From Streptococcus timonensis (GTDB lineage: Bacteria; Bacillota; Bacilli; Lactobacillales; Streptococcaceae): a stretch of 64,000 bases of DNA. The notes under the pieces are model-generated. The model did not search any database, had not been told where the DNA came from, and worked only from the letters and a program-made list of their open reading frames with translations. The translations under genes and the position numbers were made by a program. The stretch lies in assembly GCF_900095845.1 (NCBI RefSeq), contig NZ_FMIX01000004.1, positions 193,501 to 257,500 of the forward strand. Direction: 5' to 3'. Below are positions 38,769-48,199 of the stretch, in pieces; the first letter of the stretch is position 1, and each line of letters starts with the position of its first letter.

Positions 38769-39959
38769 GTGAAATCAATAGGTATTATCGAAAAGTTAAA
38801 GGGGTTCTCGAAGAGAGAATTAATCTTATTGGGAGTCATTCTCAGTATCTTTTTACCGTTTTACCTTTTCTTAATTATATTCATCTCTTATCTAATAGGT
38901 CTAGTCATTACTGGAGAGATGAAGGGAATTTTAAAGCATCTTTCCAATCATTTTGTATTACTCTTATTTATTGCGTATAGTGGAGGCGTTTCTCTATTAG
39001 CTCAAAACCTAATGGGAATGGTAGCAACCCTAGCAATGTTCCTCTTTGCTATATTCTTTTACTATTATCAGGCGCATCTCACACCAAAGTTTTTTAGGTT
39101 CATGTTGCAGGGAATCTTATCGCTCAGCATGCTAGCATCAGTTTTTGCAGCCTTAGAGCATTTTCAGATTGTAAAGAAATTTGATTATACTTTCTTATCA
39201 CCTAAGATGCAGGTCTGGCATCAGAACCGTGCAGAGGTAGCATTCTTTAATCCTAATTATTATGGGATTATCTGTTGCTTCTGTATTATGATTGGATTTT
39301 ACCTAATTAGTACGACTAGATTGAGATGGTTGAGAATTTTCTCTCTCATTGCAATCTTTGCGAATTTGTTTGGCTTGAATTTCACCCAAAATAGAACAGC
39401 TTTTCCAGCCATTATCTTTGGTGCGATTATTTATCTTTTCACAACCATTAAAAACTGGCGTGCATTCTGGCTCAGTATTGGAGTATTTGGTGTTGGTTTA
39501 GCCTTCCTCTTCTCGAGTGATTTGGGAGTTCGAATGGGAACGCTCGATTCGTCTATGGAAGAACGAGTGTCGATCTGGAATGCAGGTATGACCTTATTCA
39601 AACAAAACCCCTTCTGGGGTGAGGGGCCACTAACCTATATGCACTCTTATCCTCGTATTTTTGCTCCTTATCACGAACATGCTCATAGTATTTACATTGA
39701 TACAATATTGAGTTATGGTGTGGTAGGAACGGTATTATTAGGGATTGCTTCTTCAGACCCAATCCGAAAATTAATCGATATGAGTCAAGAGCCGAGCAAG
39801 CGTCCAATTGTTGGTCTTTATCTTTCATTCTTAACAGTAGTTGCTGTGCATGGAATTTTTGATTTGGCCCTCTTTTGGGTTCAATCCTCCTTCATCTTCC
39901 TTTTGGTAATGTGTAGTTTGCCATTAAAACATAGTATGATTGGAGAATTTGTTGAATAA
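38769..39959 (+). CDS. O-antigen ligase / Wzy_C family membrane protein
   Basis: This 396-residue protein has about ten transmembrane helices and a larger external loop (about 255-310) that contains GEGPLTYMHSYPRIFAPYHEHAHSIYID, typical of O-antigen ligase/Wzy polymerase-like proteins. Such proteins join glycans to lipid or protein carriers on the outer face. No glycan cluster is nearby, so the substrate cannot be inferred. It starts at GTG with AGAGAGAAAGGA as ribosome site and ends at a bidirectional terminator. Confidence 0.85.
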   Translation: MKSIGIIEKLKGFSKRELILLGVILSIFLPFYLFLIIFISYLIGLVITGEMKGILKHLSNHFVLLLFIAYSGGVSLLAQNLMGMVATLAMFLFAIFFYYYQAHLTPKFFRFMLQGILSLSMLASVFAALEHFQIVKKFDYTFLSPKMQVWHQNRAEVAFFNPNYYGIICCFCIMIGFYLISTTRLRWLRIFSLIAIFANLFGLNFTQNRTAFPAIIFGAIIYLFTTIKNWRAFWLSIGVFGVGLAFLFSSDLGVRMGTLDSSMEERVSIWNAGMTLFKQNPFWGEGPLTYMHSYPRIFAPYHEHAHSIYIDTILSYGVVGTVLLGIASSDPIRKLIDMSQEPSKRPIVGLYLSFLTVVAVHGIFDLALFWVQSSFIFLLVMCSLPLKHSMIGEFVE

Positions 39960-39961
39960 AC

Positions 39962-40000
39962 AAAAAGATAGTAGAAATGAGATTTTCTACTATCTTTTTT
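39962..40000. terminator. Bidirectional terminator
   Basis: AAAAAGATAGTAGAAA pairs with TTTCTACTATCTTTTT and serves the Wzy_C-like gene (plus) and the FMN reductase gene (minus). Confidence 0.92.
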
Positions 40001-40001
40001 A

Positions 40002-40550
40002 TTATTGAATAGCTTGAAGTAAGTCTTCAGCTTGTTGTTTAAGAGAAGCAGCGACGCTATCTTCAAGAACTAATTGACCATCTGCCCATGCAGAATAATT
40101 AACACGAGCTGCGGTAAAATCACCAACAACCTGTGTACGGATAAATGGTAAGAGGTCTTTATAAATCGCAAAGAGTTGATCATGTCCAGCATTAGCTACA
40201 GATGATACTGTAACAATCTTATCTTGAAGAGCAGATGCTCCACGAGTGTCAGACAAGTCAATGGCGCGTGAAAGCCAATCTAGTAAGTTTTTCACAGTCC
40301 CTGGAATTGAGAAATTGTAGACTGGAGAGAAGATCCAGATTGCATCTGCAGCTAGAACAGCTTCTCGAGCCGCTGCAACAGCTGGAAGTGTAGGAACTTC
40401 AAGGTCTTGGCTAAAGAGAGGAATGACTGAGTAATCAAGGTAACTTACCTCAGCTTTGCCAGCAAGTGCCTTTTCAGCTTCTAGTGCCATTTGATGGTTG
40501 AATGAACCTTCACGAAGTGAACCAACTATAAATAATACTTTTTTAGACAT
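40002..40550 (-). CDS. NADPH-dependent FMN reductase / quinone reductase family
   Basis: This 182-residue flavodoxin-fold protein has the FMN-phosphate loop GSLREGSFN (about 10-18) and the flavin-ring loop SPVYNFSIPGTVKNLLDWLSR (two parts, about 75-95). It likely reduces quinones, azo compounds or free flavin with NADPH. AAAGGAGACTC is the ribosome site. A 27-bp palindrome upstream suggests control by a dedicated repressor that is not encoded next to it. Confidence 0.92.
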   Translation of the reverse strand: MSKKVLFIVGSLREGSFNHQMALEAEKALAGKAEVSYLDYSVIPLFSQDLEVPTLPAVAAAREAVLAADAIWIFSPVYNFSIPGTVKNLLDWLSRAIDLSDTRGASALQDKIVTVSSVANAGHDQLFAIYKDLLPFIRTQVVGDFTAARVNYSAWADGQLVLEDSVAASLKQQAEDLLQAIQ

Positions 40551-40592
40551 AGGGAGTCTCCTTTAAATTTCAATCTTTTAATCAGAATCACT

Positions 40593-40619
40593 CTGTTGTT
40601 ACAATATATGTTACAACAG
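40593..40619 (-). promoter_or_regulatory. Operator-like palindrome upstream of the FMN reductase gene
   Basis: CTGTTGTTACA (40593-40603), ATATA, TGTTACAACAG (40609-40619) match as inverted repeats at 10 of 11 positions. It lies about 43-69 bp upstream of the ATG, where a TetR- or MarR-type repressor would act. Confidence 0.7.
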
Positions 40620-40785
40620 AATAAAATCATTTGCAATGGATATGCTCAGAAAATTTTAAATCAATAAAGTGTAAGATCAAATTTAAGAATTGGGAATGAT
40701 GACAAATCTATAAAATAAAGGATGGAGGCTTAAAATCAATTTTATTAGAATGTATCGGTGATTAAGAACAGGCCCCTTTATTTGC

Positions 40786-40820
40786 TTGTAATTCACTGGG
40801 ATAGATGGTAAAATAGACGA
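40786..40820 (+). promoter_or_regulatory. Promoter of the TseB-like gene
   Basis: TTGTAA (40786-40791), 17-nt spacer, TAAAAT (40809-40814) with TGG. Only AGACGA separates it from the GTG at 40821. Confidence 0.7.
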
Positions 40821-41309
40821 GTGAAAAAGAGACAGAAAAACGAAAAAAATACCTTATTCTTTCAGTACAGTATCGGACTGACCACACTGGCTCTAGCCGT
40901 GACATTCTCCTTTCTTTATCTGATTTGGATTAGTATACAACCATATCAGTATGCAAAGATCGAAGGAGAGAAATTGGCTAAGCAGTATACCGATATGGAA
41001 ACAGTTAGTCAAGTTGATTTTTTTAATGGTCTGGAAAGCTATTATAGCGTTCTTGGTCAAGATAAACATCAAAAACAAATTGCTGTTTTAATTGAAAAGA
41101 ATAGTCATAACATTTATATCTATCAACTAGAAAATGGTACTTCTCAAGAAAAAGCAGAAGCAGTTGTCAGAGAAAAAGGAGCAACTGAGATTGATAAGAT
41201 TACCTTTGGACGGTATGCTGATAAGCCCGTCTGGGAGATCAAATCCGGAGGAAACTATTATCTAGTAGATTTTGAATCTAGTAGCCTAATCGAAAAGGAG
41301 AAGCTATGA
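40821..41309 (+). CDS. TseB/YpmB-like membrane protein (DUF5590)
   Basis: This 162-residue protein has one N-terminal transmembrane helix (about 16-37) and an extracytoplasmic domain with two PepSY-like repeats, as in B. subtilis YpmB/TseB, which modulates the elongasome penicillin-binding protein. The order ypmB-aspB-asnS is conserved between Bacillus and streptococci and is present here. It overlaps aspC by 4 nt. The GTG start comes 6 nt after the -10 with no ribosome site, so the message is probably leaderless. Confidence 0.85.
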   Translation: MKKRQKNEKNTLFFQYSIGLTTLALAVTFSFLYLIWISIQPYQYAKIEGEKLAKQYTDMETVSQVDFFNGLESYYSVLGQDKHQKQIAVLIEKNSHNIYIYQLENGTSQEKAEAVVREKGATEIDKITFGRYADKPVWEIKSGGNYYLVDFESSSLIEKEKL

Positions 41310-42484
41310 AACTATCCAAACGTGTCTTAGAAATGGAAGAAAGTGTCACTCTAGCTAGTGATGCAAGAGCAAAGAAGTTAAAGGCTGAAGGAAAAGACGT
41401 CCTTTTCTTGACTTTAGGTCAGCCTGATTTTCATACACCTGAAAATATTCAGGATGCTGCGGTTGCAGCTATTCGAGATGGACGAGCTTCTTTCTATACG
41501 GTGGCTTCAGGTTTGCCTGAATTGAAAGCAGCGGTTAATACTTATTTTGAACGTTATTATGGTTATTCTGTGGCAGCTAATGAGGTCACTTTTGCTACAG
41601 GTGCCAAGTTCTCCCTTTATACTTTCTTTATGGCTGTGATTAATCCAGGTGATGAGGTTATCATTCCAACACCATACTGGGTCAGCTATGGGGATCAGGT
41701 TAAGATGGCAGAAGGCCTTCCAGTATTTGTCCAAACCAAGGAAGACAATCACTTTAAAGTAACTGTGGAGCAATTAGAAGCTGCTCGCACAGGTAAGACC
41801 AAAGTCTTGGTACTAAACTCACCATCTAATCCGACTGGGATGATCTATTCTCGTGAGGAATTGTTAGCCATTGGAAATTGGGCAGTTGAGCATGATATTC
41901 TTATCCTAGCAGATGATATTTATGGTCGTTTGGTCTATAACGGGAATGAATTCGTTCCAATCTCTAGTCTGTCAGAAGATATTCGCAAACAAACTATTGT
42001 CATCAATGGAGTGTCTAAGGCCTACGCTATGACAGGATGGCGTGTTGGTTATGCAGTAGGTGATCCAGAAATTATTGCTGCTATGAGTAAATTGACTGGT
42101 CAAACGACTTCAAACCTAACCGCTGTTTCACAATACGCAACAATCGAGGCCTTAACTGGTCCACAAGACTCTGTAGAAACCATGCGTCAGGCTTTTGAGG
42201 AACGTCTCAATACCATTTATCCTCTCTTGTGCCAAGTCCCTGGCTTTGAAGTAGTCAAACCGCAAGGAGCTTTCTACCTCTTCCCAAATGTTAAAAAAGC
42301 TATGGAGATGAAAGGCTATACAGATGTAACAGCATTTACAACTGCTATTCTTGAGGAAGTTGGTCTGGCCCTGATTACAGGAGCAGGATTTGGAGCACCA
42401 GAGAATGTCCGTCTCAGCTATGCGACAGACCTAGATACACTCAAAGAAGCTATTCGTCGCTTGCACCAATTTATGGAAAAATAA
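41306..42484 (+). CDS. aspC: Pyridoxal-phosphate aminotransferase (aspartate type)
   Basis: This 392-residue class I aminotransferase has SPSNPTGMIY (about 171), the DDIYGRL block (Asp that binds the pyridine N, about 203) and the Schiff-base Lys in GVSKAYAMTGWRVGY (about 236). The aspartate substrate is inferred from similarity and from the following asnS gene. The start overlaps the upstream stop codon (ATGA), and AAAAGGAGAAGCT is the ribosome site. Confidence 0.93.
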   Translation: MKLSKRVLEMEESVTLASDARAKKLKAEGKDVLFLTLGQPDFHTPENIQDAAVAAIRDGRASFYTVASGLPELKAAVNTYFERYYGYSVAANEVTFATGAKFSLYTFFMAVINPGDEVIIPTPYWVSYGDQVKMAEGLPVFVQTKEDNHFKVTVEQLEAARTGKTKVLVLNSPSNPTGMIYSREELLAIGNWAVEHDILILADDIYGRLVYNGNEFVPISSLSEDIRKQTIVINGVSKAYAMTGWRVGYAVGDPEIIAAMSKLTGQTTSNLTAVSQYATIEALTGPQDSVETMRQAFEERLNTIYPLLCQVPGFEVVKPQGAFYLFPNVKKAMEMKGYTDVTAFTTAILEEVGLALITGAGFGAPENVRLSYATDLDTLKEAIRRLHQFMEK

Positions 42485-42491
42485 AAATAAG

Positions 42492-42521
42492 ATCTTCGTC
42501 GTCTTGACGGAGATTTTTTTG
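42492..42521 (+). terminator. Terminator after aspC
   Basis: ATCTTCGTC-GTCTT-GACGGAGAT with one G-U, then T-run. Confidence 0.9.
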
Positions 42522-42632
42522 GATAAAACCTGAGTTTTTTCTCTGATAGAATCTAGCTATCAGGTATTATTTGTGGTACAATAGTGGGTAATAATGTCTT
42601 TAGACAAGTTAAACAAAAAAGGAAGATAAAAC

Positions 42633-43976
42633 ATGACAAAACGTGTAACAATTATCGAAGTAAAAGACTACGTTGGTCAAGAAGTCACTATTGGTGCTTG
42701 GGTTGCTAACAAATCAGGAAAAGGGAAAATTGCCTTCTTGCAATTGCGTGACGGAACTGCCTTCTTCCAAGGCGTGGCTTTCAAACCAAACTTTATCGAG
42801 AAATTTGGTGAAGAAGTAGGTCTTGAAAAATTTGAAACTATCAAACACTTGAGCCAAGAAACGTCTGTCTTTGTAACTGGGATTGTCAAAGAAGATGAGC
42901 GCTCAAAATTTGGTTATGAGTTGGATATTACAGACATCGAAGTTATCGGTGAATCTCAAGATTACCCAATTACTCCAAAAGAACACGGAACAGACTTCTT
43001 GATGGATAACCGCCACTTGTGGTTGCGTTCACGCAAACAAGTAGCAGTGATGCAAATCCGTAACGCTATTATCTATGCAACTTATGAGTTCTTTGATAAG
43101 AATGGCTTCATGAAATTTGACAGCCCAATCCTTTCAGGAAATGCTGCAGAAGATTCTACAGAACTTTTCGAAACAGACTACTTTGGAACACCAGCTTACT
43201 TGAGTCAATCTGGTCAGCTTTATCTTGAAGCAGGTGCTATGGCTTTAGGTCGCGTCTTTGACTTTGGTCCAGTATTCCGTGCAGAGAAATCTAAGACTCG
43301 TCGTCACTTGACGGAGTTCTGGATGATGGATGCTGAGTACTCATACTTAACACACGATGAATCACTTGACTTGCAAGAAGCTTATGTTAAAGCGTTGCTT
43401 CAAGGTGTTCTTGACCGTGCTCCTCAAGCCTTGGAAACATTGGAACGTGATACAGAGCTCTTGAAACGCTACATTGCTGAGCCATTCAAACGCATTACTT
43501 ACGATGAAGCCATTGATCTTTTGCAAGAGCATGAGAATGACGAAGATGCTGACTACGAACATCTTGAGCATGGAGATGATTTCGGTTCACCACACGAAAC
43601 GTGGATTTCAAACCACTTTGGTGTACCAACCTTTGTGATCAACTATCCAGCAGACATCAAGGCTTTCTACATGAAACCAGTTCCTGGGAATCCAGATCGC
43701 GTGCTTTGTGCAGACTTGCTTGCACCAGAAGGTTACGGAGAAATCATCGGTGGCTCCATGCGTGAGGAAGACTACGATGCCCTTGTCGCTAAGATGGAAT
43801 CACTTGGAATGGATCTTACAGAGTACGAATTCTACCTTGACCTTCGTAAATATGGTACAGTACCACACGGTGGATTTGGTATCGGTATCGAGCGTATGGT
43901 AACCTTCGCAGCAGGTACAAAACACATCCGTGAAGCTATTCCATTCCCACGTATGTTGCACCGTATCAAACCTTAA
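42633..43976 (+). CDS. asnS: Asparaginyl-tRNA synthetase
   Basis: This 447-residue class IIb synthetase has an N-terminal OB-fold anticodon-binding domain (about 1-115), motif 2 [22 protein letters not shown] (in two parts near 214) and motif 3 [10 protein letters not shown] (about 417). Motif GHLEAG-like segment [21 protein letters not shown] fits AsnRS. The promoter TGTGGTACAAT is its own, separate from aspC, although the pair is conserved. Confidence 0.98.
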   Translation: MTKRVTIIEVKDYVGQEVTIGAWVANKSGKGKIAFLQLRDGTAFFQGVAFKPNFIEKFGEEVGLEKFETIKHLSQETSVFVTGIVKEDERSKFGYELDITDIEVIGESQDYPITPKEHGTDFLMDNRHLWLRSRKQVAVMQIRNAIIYATYEFFDKNGFMKFDSPILSGNAAEDSTELFETDYFGTPAYLSQSGQLYLEAGAMALGRVFDFGPVFRAEKSKTRRHLTEFWMMDAEYSYLTHDESLDLQEAYVKALLQGVLDRAPQALETLERDTELLKRYIAEPFKRITYDEAIDLLQEHENDEDADYEHLEHGDDFGSPHETWISNHFGVPTFVINYPADIKAFYMKPVPGNPDRVLCADLLAPEGYGEIIGGSMREEDYDALVAKMESLGMDLTEYEFYLDLRKYGTVPHGGFGIGIERMVTFAAGTKHIREAIPFPRMLHRIKP

Positions 43977-43983
43977 TAACTAT

Positions 43984-44005
43984 AAAAACGCCAGCTGGCG
44001 TTTTT
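43984..44005 (+). terminator. Terminator of asnS
   Basis: A perfect 22-bp palindrome, AAAAACGCCAG/CTGGCGTTTTT, ending in T5. Confidence 0.88.
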
Positions 44006-44094
44006 ACTTTAAATGAAAGAGGTGGAGAAAATGTAGGCAAATCTAAGTAAGTCTTTTAGAAATAATCATATTACATATTGAAAGAGAGAAAACA

Positions 44095-45294
44095 ATGTTT
44101 AAAAGAACTTACAAACGCAATATTCCACTCCTAGCAGGTCTGGAATTTACATCTTATTTTGGAATTACCAGTTTTTGGATTCTATTTTTCATTCAGAATG
44201 GTCTTTCCTTACTTCAAATCGGTCTCTTAGAAAGTATCTTTCATGGGACAAGTCTCTTGTGTGAGATCCCTTCTGGTATGTTGGCTGATCGATTTAGCTA
44301 CAAGACCAATCTCTATTTGGCTCGTTTGGCCAGTATTGTATCCTCTATCTTGATTTTGTTTGGTCAGGGGAATTTTTGGATTTATGCTCTTGCCATGATG
44401 GTCAGTGCTTGGTCCTATAATTTTGACTCGGGAACCAGCACCGCTTTCTTATATGATTCTGCGGTAGAAGCGGGTCAAAAGGACCGATATCTTCAGATTT
44501 CTAGCTTTTTGTCTGGTGTGGCAGAAGTCACCCGAACCTTAGGTACAGTTGTCGCAGGCTTCTTTATTCACGGAGCATTGGCTTGGACCTATCTAATTGC
44601 TATTGGGTTATCATTTCTTTCTATAATCCTGATTTATTTTATGAAAGAACCAATGGCTAAGAGAGAAAGAAATGAAGTCTTAACCTTTAAAAAGATTGTC
44701 CTGCAAGTCCGAAAGGAATGGCAGGAAAAACCAGTTTTGTTTTACTGGATGCTCACCTATCAGTTGGTAGGAACCATCATGTGCATGTTTTATTACTACT
44801 ACCAACAGAAAATAAGTGACTTATCAGGCTGGCAGGTTTCACTGGTCATGCTGATTGGTAGTGGTTTAAATCTATTGGCAGTTTATGTGGCTAGCCAAAT
44901 CGGTAAAAACTGGAATAGCAATCGAGTTTTTCCGACTCTTGTTGCACTAACGGGCTTGTCCCTACTATTGGTGTTTTCTGGAACACCCTTTGCTTTTCTT
45001 CTTGTATATCTTTTAACCAATACACTTTATGCAGTTTATCAGCCTATCTATTTCAATGACTTACAAGGTTATTTACCTTCCAGTGTAAGAGCAACTATGC
45101 TTAGTATCAATTCCATGCTCTTTAGTCTTTCCATGATTGTCATTTTCCCATTGATAGGTTGGTTGATTGATCGTTGGGGTCTTGTTGCTGTCTTTTTAGT
45201 TCTAGGCCTTATCTTACTTTTAATTTATCCTATATTAATAATCAGCCTAAAAAGGATGGGTAAGCTATTAAATCAGGACTTGAAAACTGAATAA
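44095..45294 (+). CDS. Major facilitator superfamily transporter
   Basis: This 399-residue protein has 12 predicted helices. The loop between helices 2 and 3 reads PSGMLADRFSYKTNLYL, the MFS motif A region, and a central charged loop near residue 195 separates the halves. Substrate unknown; it resembles drug-efflux or uncharacterised streptococcal MFS proteins. Ribosome site GAAAGAGAGAAAA precedes the ATG. Confidence 0.9.
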   Translation: MFKRTYKRNIPLLAGLEFTSYFGITSFWILFFIQNGLSLLQIGLLESIFHGTSLLCEIPSGMLADRFSYKTNLYLARLASIVSSILILFGQGNFWIYALAMMVSAWSYNFDSGTSTAFLYDSAVEAGQKDRYLQISSFLSGVAEVTRTLGTVVAGFFIHGALAWTYLIAIGLSFLSIILIYFMKEPMAKRERNEVLTFKKIVLQVRKEWQEKPVLFYWMLTYQLVGTIMCMFYYYYQQKISDLSGWQVSLVMLIGSGLNLLAVYVASQIGKNWNSNRVFPTLVALTGLSLLLVFSGTPFAFLLVYLLTNTLYAVYQPIYFNDLQGYLPSSVRATMLSINSMLFSLSMIVIFPLIGWLIDRWGLVAVFLVLGLILLLIYPILIISLKRMGKLLNQDLKTE

Positions 45295-45361
45295 AGCACG
45301 AAACCCTATTTGCTCAAAGTAGTATCCTGTGGTACAATAACAAGAAGAAAAGGAGAAGAGC

Positions 45362-46129
45362 ATGATTGATGTAGAAGAAATTCTAAGCAAGATGAATCCC
45401 AATCAAAAGATCAACTATGACCGTGTCATGCAAAAGATGGTCCAAGTTTGGGAAAAAAATGAAGAAAGACCAACTATTCTCATGCACGTCTGTTGTGCTC
45501 CCTGCAGTACCTACACTTTAGAGTACTTGACTAAGTATGCCGATGTGACCATTTATTTTGCTAATTCCAATATCCATCCCAAGGCAGAATATCATAAGCG
45601 TGCTTATGTGACCCAAAAGTTTGTCAGTGATTTTAATGAGCGAACTGGCAATAACGTCCAATACCTAGAAGCACCATACGAACCCAATGAATACCGTAAA
45701 CTGGTTCGAGGTTTGGAAGAAGAACCTGAAGGTGGCGATCGTTGCAAGGTCTGTTTTGACTATCGTTTGGATAAGACAGCGCAGGTGGCTATGGACTTGG
45801 GCTTTGACTACTTTGGCTCAGCCCTAACGATCAGTCCTCACAAAAATTCACAAACCATCAATAGTATCGGGATCGATGTGCAGAAAATCTATACCACCCA
45901 TTATCTTCCGAGTGACTTTAAGAAAAATCAAGGTTACAAACGTTCTGTAGAGATGTGTGAAGAGTACGATATCTATCGTCAATGTTACTGTGGCTGTGTC
46001 TATGCTGCTCAAGCCCAGAATATCGACTTGGTGCAGGTCAAGAAGGATGCAACAGCCTTTATGGTAGATAAGGATATCGAGAAAGATTACTCCCATATCA
46101 AGTTCACTGTTACAAAATTAGACATTTAA
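45362..46129 (+). CDS. queH: Epoxyqueuosine reductase QueH
   Basis: This 255-residue protein (former DUF208) catalyses the last step of queuosine synthesis in tRNA without cobalamin, unlike QueG. The metal/4Fe-4S cysteines are in HVCCAPCST (about 41-49), GDRCKVCFDYRL (about 125-136) and RQCYCGCVY (about 204-212). Promoter TGTGGTACAAT and AAAAGGAGAAGAG are upstream. Single gene closed by a strong terminator. Confidence 0.93.
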   Translation: MIDVEEILSKMNPNQKINYDRVMQKMVQVWEKNEERPTILMHVCCAPCSTYTLEYLTKYADVTIYFANSNIHPKAEYHKRAYVTQKFVSDFNERTGNNVQYLEAPYEPNEYRKLVRGLEEEPEGGDRCKVCFDYRLDKTAQVAMDLGFDYFGSALTISPHKNSQTINSIGIDVQKIYTTHYLPSDFKKNQGYKRSVEMCEEYDIYRQCYCGCVYAAQAQNIDLVQVKKDATAFMVDKDIEKDYSHIKFTVTKLDI

Positions 46130-46132
46130 ACG

Positions 46133-46160
46133 AAAACCTGCCACATTAGGCAGGTTTTTT
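46133..46160 (+). terminator. Terminator of queH
   Basis: AAAACCTGCC-ACATTA-GGCAGGTTTT then TT. Confidence 0.92.
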
Positions 46161-46335
46161 GCTAAAATGTACTGGGATAGAAATAGATGGATTAATTTTT
46201 AAATTTTTAGTCCGTGTCTTGCGAGAATTCAATAAATCAGTTGAGACTTAAGATTTGTGGATAAAAATGAAGTTTAGGTTAAAAGTGTTTTTTGGAGTCT
46301 AGAAGACCAAAAATAGTTCAATACTGTGGTAAAAT

Positions 46336-46375
46336 TATTCCTTTTTGCATTTATACAACTTATTTTACACTACCT
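46336..46375 (+). repeat. Left copy of a 41-bp imperfect direct repeat (putative Rgg box)
   Basis: TTATTCCTTTTT is followed by the palindrome TTGCATTTATACAA (46345-46358), then TATTTTACACTACC. It aligns with 48343-48383 at about 35 of 41 positions. The downstream TTTACA (46364-46369) is also the -35 of the methyltransferase promoter. Confidence 0.75.
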
Positions 46376-46393
46376 TTATTCTTGTGATATAAT
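46364..46393 (+). promoter_or_regulatory. Promoter of the methyltransferase-rgg operon
   Basis: TTTACA (46364-46369), 18-nt spacer, TATAAT (46388-46393) with TGa. AGAGTGGAGGTC is the ribosome site before the ATG at 46423. Confidence 0.8.
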
Positions 46394-46422
46394 GTCAAAT
46401 TATAGAGTGGAGGTCATTCAGA

Positions 46423-47196
46423 ATGATTGATAAGGTAATTGAACAATATAAAAATCATGATAATCTTGATATTCGAGTAGAATTGCATAAGAAGTATTCA
46501 AAAAATAAACTGGGATTTAATAATTGGATATTTTCTAACTACCAAATCACTGATGAAGTAAAGGTTCTAGAATTAGGATGTGGTACAGGAGAACTGTGGA
46601 AAAGTAATAGTGATTCTATAGATAAAATGAAGCAGTTGGTTGTTACAGATTTTTCTAAAGATATGGTAAAAACAACGAAATTAGTGATTGGAAATAGAGA
46701 CAATGTCAACTATGAAATAATGGATATTCAAAAGATTTCTTTTGAGAATGAAACCTTTGATATTGTTATTGCTAATATGCTTCTACATCATGTGAATGAT
46801 ATTCCTAAAGCTCTATCTGAGGTGAATAGAGTCTTAAAAACAGGAGGCATTTTTTACTGTGCTACATTTGGTGAAAATGGGGTTGTAGATTATTTGGCAA
46901 GTTTATTTAGAGATGAAGTTGATCAAGACTTAGAAAATAAAACGTTTACTTTACAAAATGGTAAAAGGTACCTGAGTAGGTATTTTAACTCTGTCGATAC
47001 ATTACTCTATGATGATGAGTTACAGGTAACTAGAATAGATGACCTAGTTAAATACATCCAATCGTTTAAAGGAATTTCAGAAATAGGTTCACTAGAAGAG
47101 GAAATAATACGTAAAAGATTGGAAAGTGAGTTTAATAATGGTATGTTGATCATTCCTAAAGAATATGGTATGTTTATCGCTCGAAAAGAAAGTTAA
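46423..47196 (+). CDS. Class I SAM-dependent methyltransferase paired with Rgg
   Basis: This 257-residue enzyme has a UbiE/methyltransf_11-like core: SAM motif VLELGCGTGEL (about 48-58), acidic loop VTDFSKDM (about 76), DIQKISFENETFDIVIAN (motif III/IV) and LHHVNDIPKALSEVNRVLKTGG. The substrate is unknown; small molecule or peptide are both possible. The region is more AT-rich than its neighbours. The rgg gene starts 12 nt after the stop, so the two form an operon, and a palindrome upstream of the -35 suggests control by that Rgg. Confidence 0.88.
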   Translation: MIDKVIEQYKNHDNLDIRVELHKKYSKNKLGFNNWIFSNYQITDEVKVLELGCGTGELWKSNSDSIDKMKQLVVTDFSKDMVKTTKLVIGNRDNVNYEIMDIQKISFENETFDIVIANMLLHHVNDIPKALSEVNRVLKTGGIFYCATFGENGVVDYLASLFRDEVDQDLENKTFTLQNGKRYLSRYFNSVDTLLYDDELQVTRIDDLVKYIQSFKGISEIGSLEEEIIRKRLESEFNNGMLIIPKEYGMFIARKES

Positions 47197-47208
47197 GGGA
47201 ACGAAAGT

Positions 47209-48066
47209 GTGAAAAATTACGGAGAAGCTTTTCGATATTTTAGAAAATTAAACGGATATTCTTTAGAGTATGCTGCAGCTGATTCTATATCAAAATCTCA
47301 ACTCTCTAGATTTGAAAGGGGAGAAAATGAAATTTCTCTCTCAACATTTTTTGAATTATTATCAAATATCAATGTTTCGATAGAGAATTTTTGTAATTAC
47401 TTAGAACATTATAAAAGATCGGAGCTTGATGATTTTTTGGTTAATTTATCTCCAAACTTTTATAGTTTGAATACTAAAGGGTTGGAGGAAATAAAAAATG
47501 AGCAACAAAAACTTTTTGAAAAGAGTGGGGAGAAAACTCATAGAATAAATACAATTATGGTTCAGGGATTATTAAATCAGATAGATTGTAATCATATAGT
47601 TAGTAGAGACGATCTAAATTTAGTATATGACTATTTATTCCAGAAGGAACGATGGGAGTCCTATGAGATAACGCTGATTGGTAATTTATATCATCTTTTT
47701 GAAATAGATTATATTTACAGGGTCGGAAAAGAAATACTAGAGCGTACACATTATTATGAAAAAATCGGCAAGAATAGAAATTTAGTTGTGTCAGCTTGTT
47801 TAAATTTTTGGTTCTGTTGCCTTGAAAATTTACATCTAGTATATGCAGACTACTTTGAAATGAAATTAAAAAAATTATTAAAAGATGACACAAAAGTTTT
47901 TGAAAAATCTACATTCAAATTTATAGAAGGATATAAAATATACCTGACAGAATCTAAAGAATCTGGAATTAAGCAAATGCAAAATGTCATTAAATATTTT
48001 GAGTTTATTGAATCTAAAAATATTGCTTTATATTTTCAAAGACGATTAAATCAGTTAGTAGATTAA
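47209..48066 (+). CDS. Rgg/GadR/MutR family transcriptional regulator
   Basis: This 285-residue protein has an XRE-type helix-turn-helix (about 4-62: FRYFRKLNGYSLEYAAADSISKSQLSRFERGENEISLSTFF) and a C-terminal TPR-like helical domain that in this family binds a short peptide pheromone. The start is GTG with AAGGGA as ribosome site. Rgg proteins often regulate the gene beside them, here the methyltransferase. I found no convincing short hydrophobic peptide gene on either side, so its signal is encoded elsewhere or is something else. Confidence 0.92.
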   Translation: MKNYGEAFRYFRKLNGYSLEYAAADSISKSQLSRFERGENEISLSTFFELLSNINVSIENFCNYLEHYKRSELDDFLVNLSPNFYSLNTKGLEEIKNEQQKLFEKSGEKTHRINTIMVQGLLNQIDCNHIVSRDDLNLVYDYLFQKERWESYEITLIGNLYHLFEIDYIYRVGKEILERTHYYEKIGKNRNLVVSACLNFWFCCLENLHLVYADYFEMKLKKLLKDDTKVFEKSTFKFIEGYKIYLTESKESGIKQMQNVIKYFEFIESKNIALYFQRRLNQLVD

Positions 48067-48151
48067 ATAACATTTTCTTCGTTAAGTGATTTTTTCCAAA
48101 GATTGTTCTAAAGGATTGATGCTATGTAGAAAGACAATACTAAATATTTTG

Positions 48152-48199
48152 ATACGAAGGTGATTTGTATTTTTTATACCGATTATCTTCGTATTTTTT
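48152..48199 (+). terminator. Terminator of the methyltransferase-rgg operon
   Basis: ATACGAAG pairs with CTTCGTAT, extended inward by mostly paired bases and closed by GTAT/ATAC around a T5 loop. About 18 of 19 positions pair if G-U is allowed. A T6 run follows. Confidence 0.88.

Noticed and set aside
46267-46302. 11-codon frame MKFRLKVFFGV upstream of the methyltransferase as a pheromone gene for Rgg
   Set aside because: No real ribosome site or promoter, too short, and not like known short hydrophobic peptides, which are about 20 or more residues.
48119-48163. 14-codon frame MLCRKTILNILIRR after rgg as a pheromone gene
   Set aside because: The AAAGGA is only 3 nt from the ATG, and the end of the frame runs into the rgg terminator stem.
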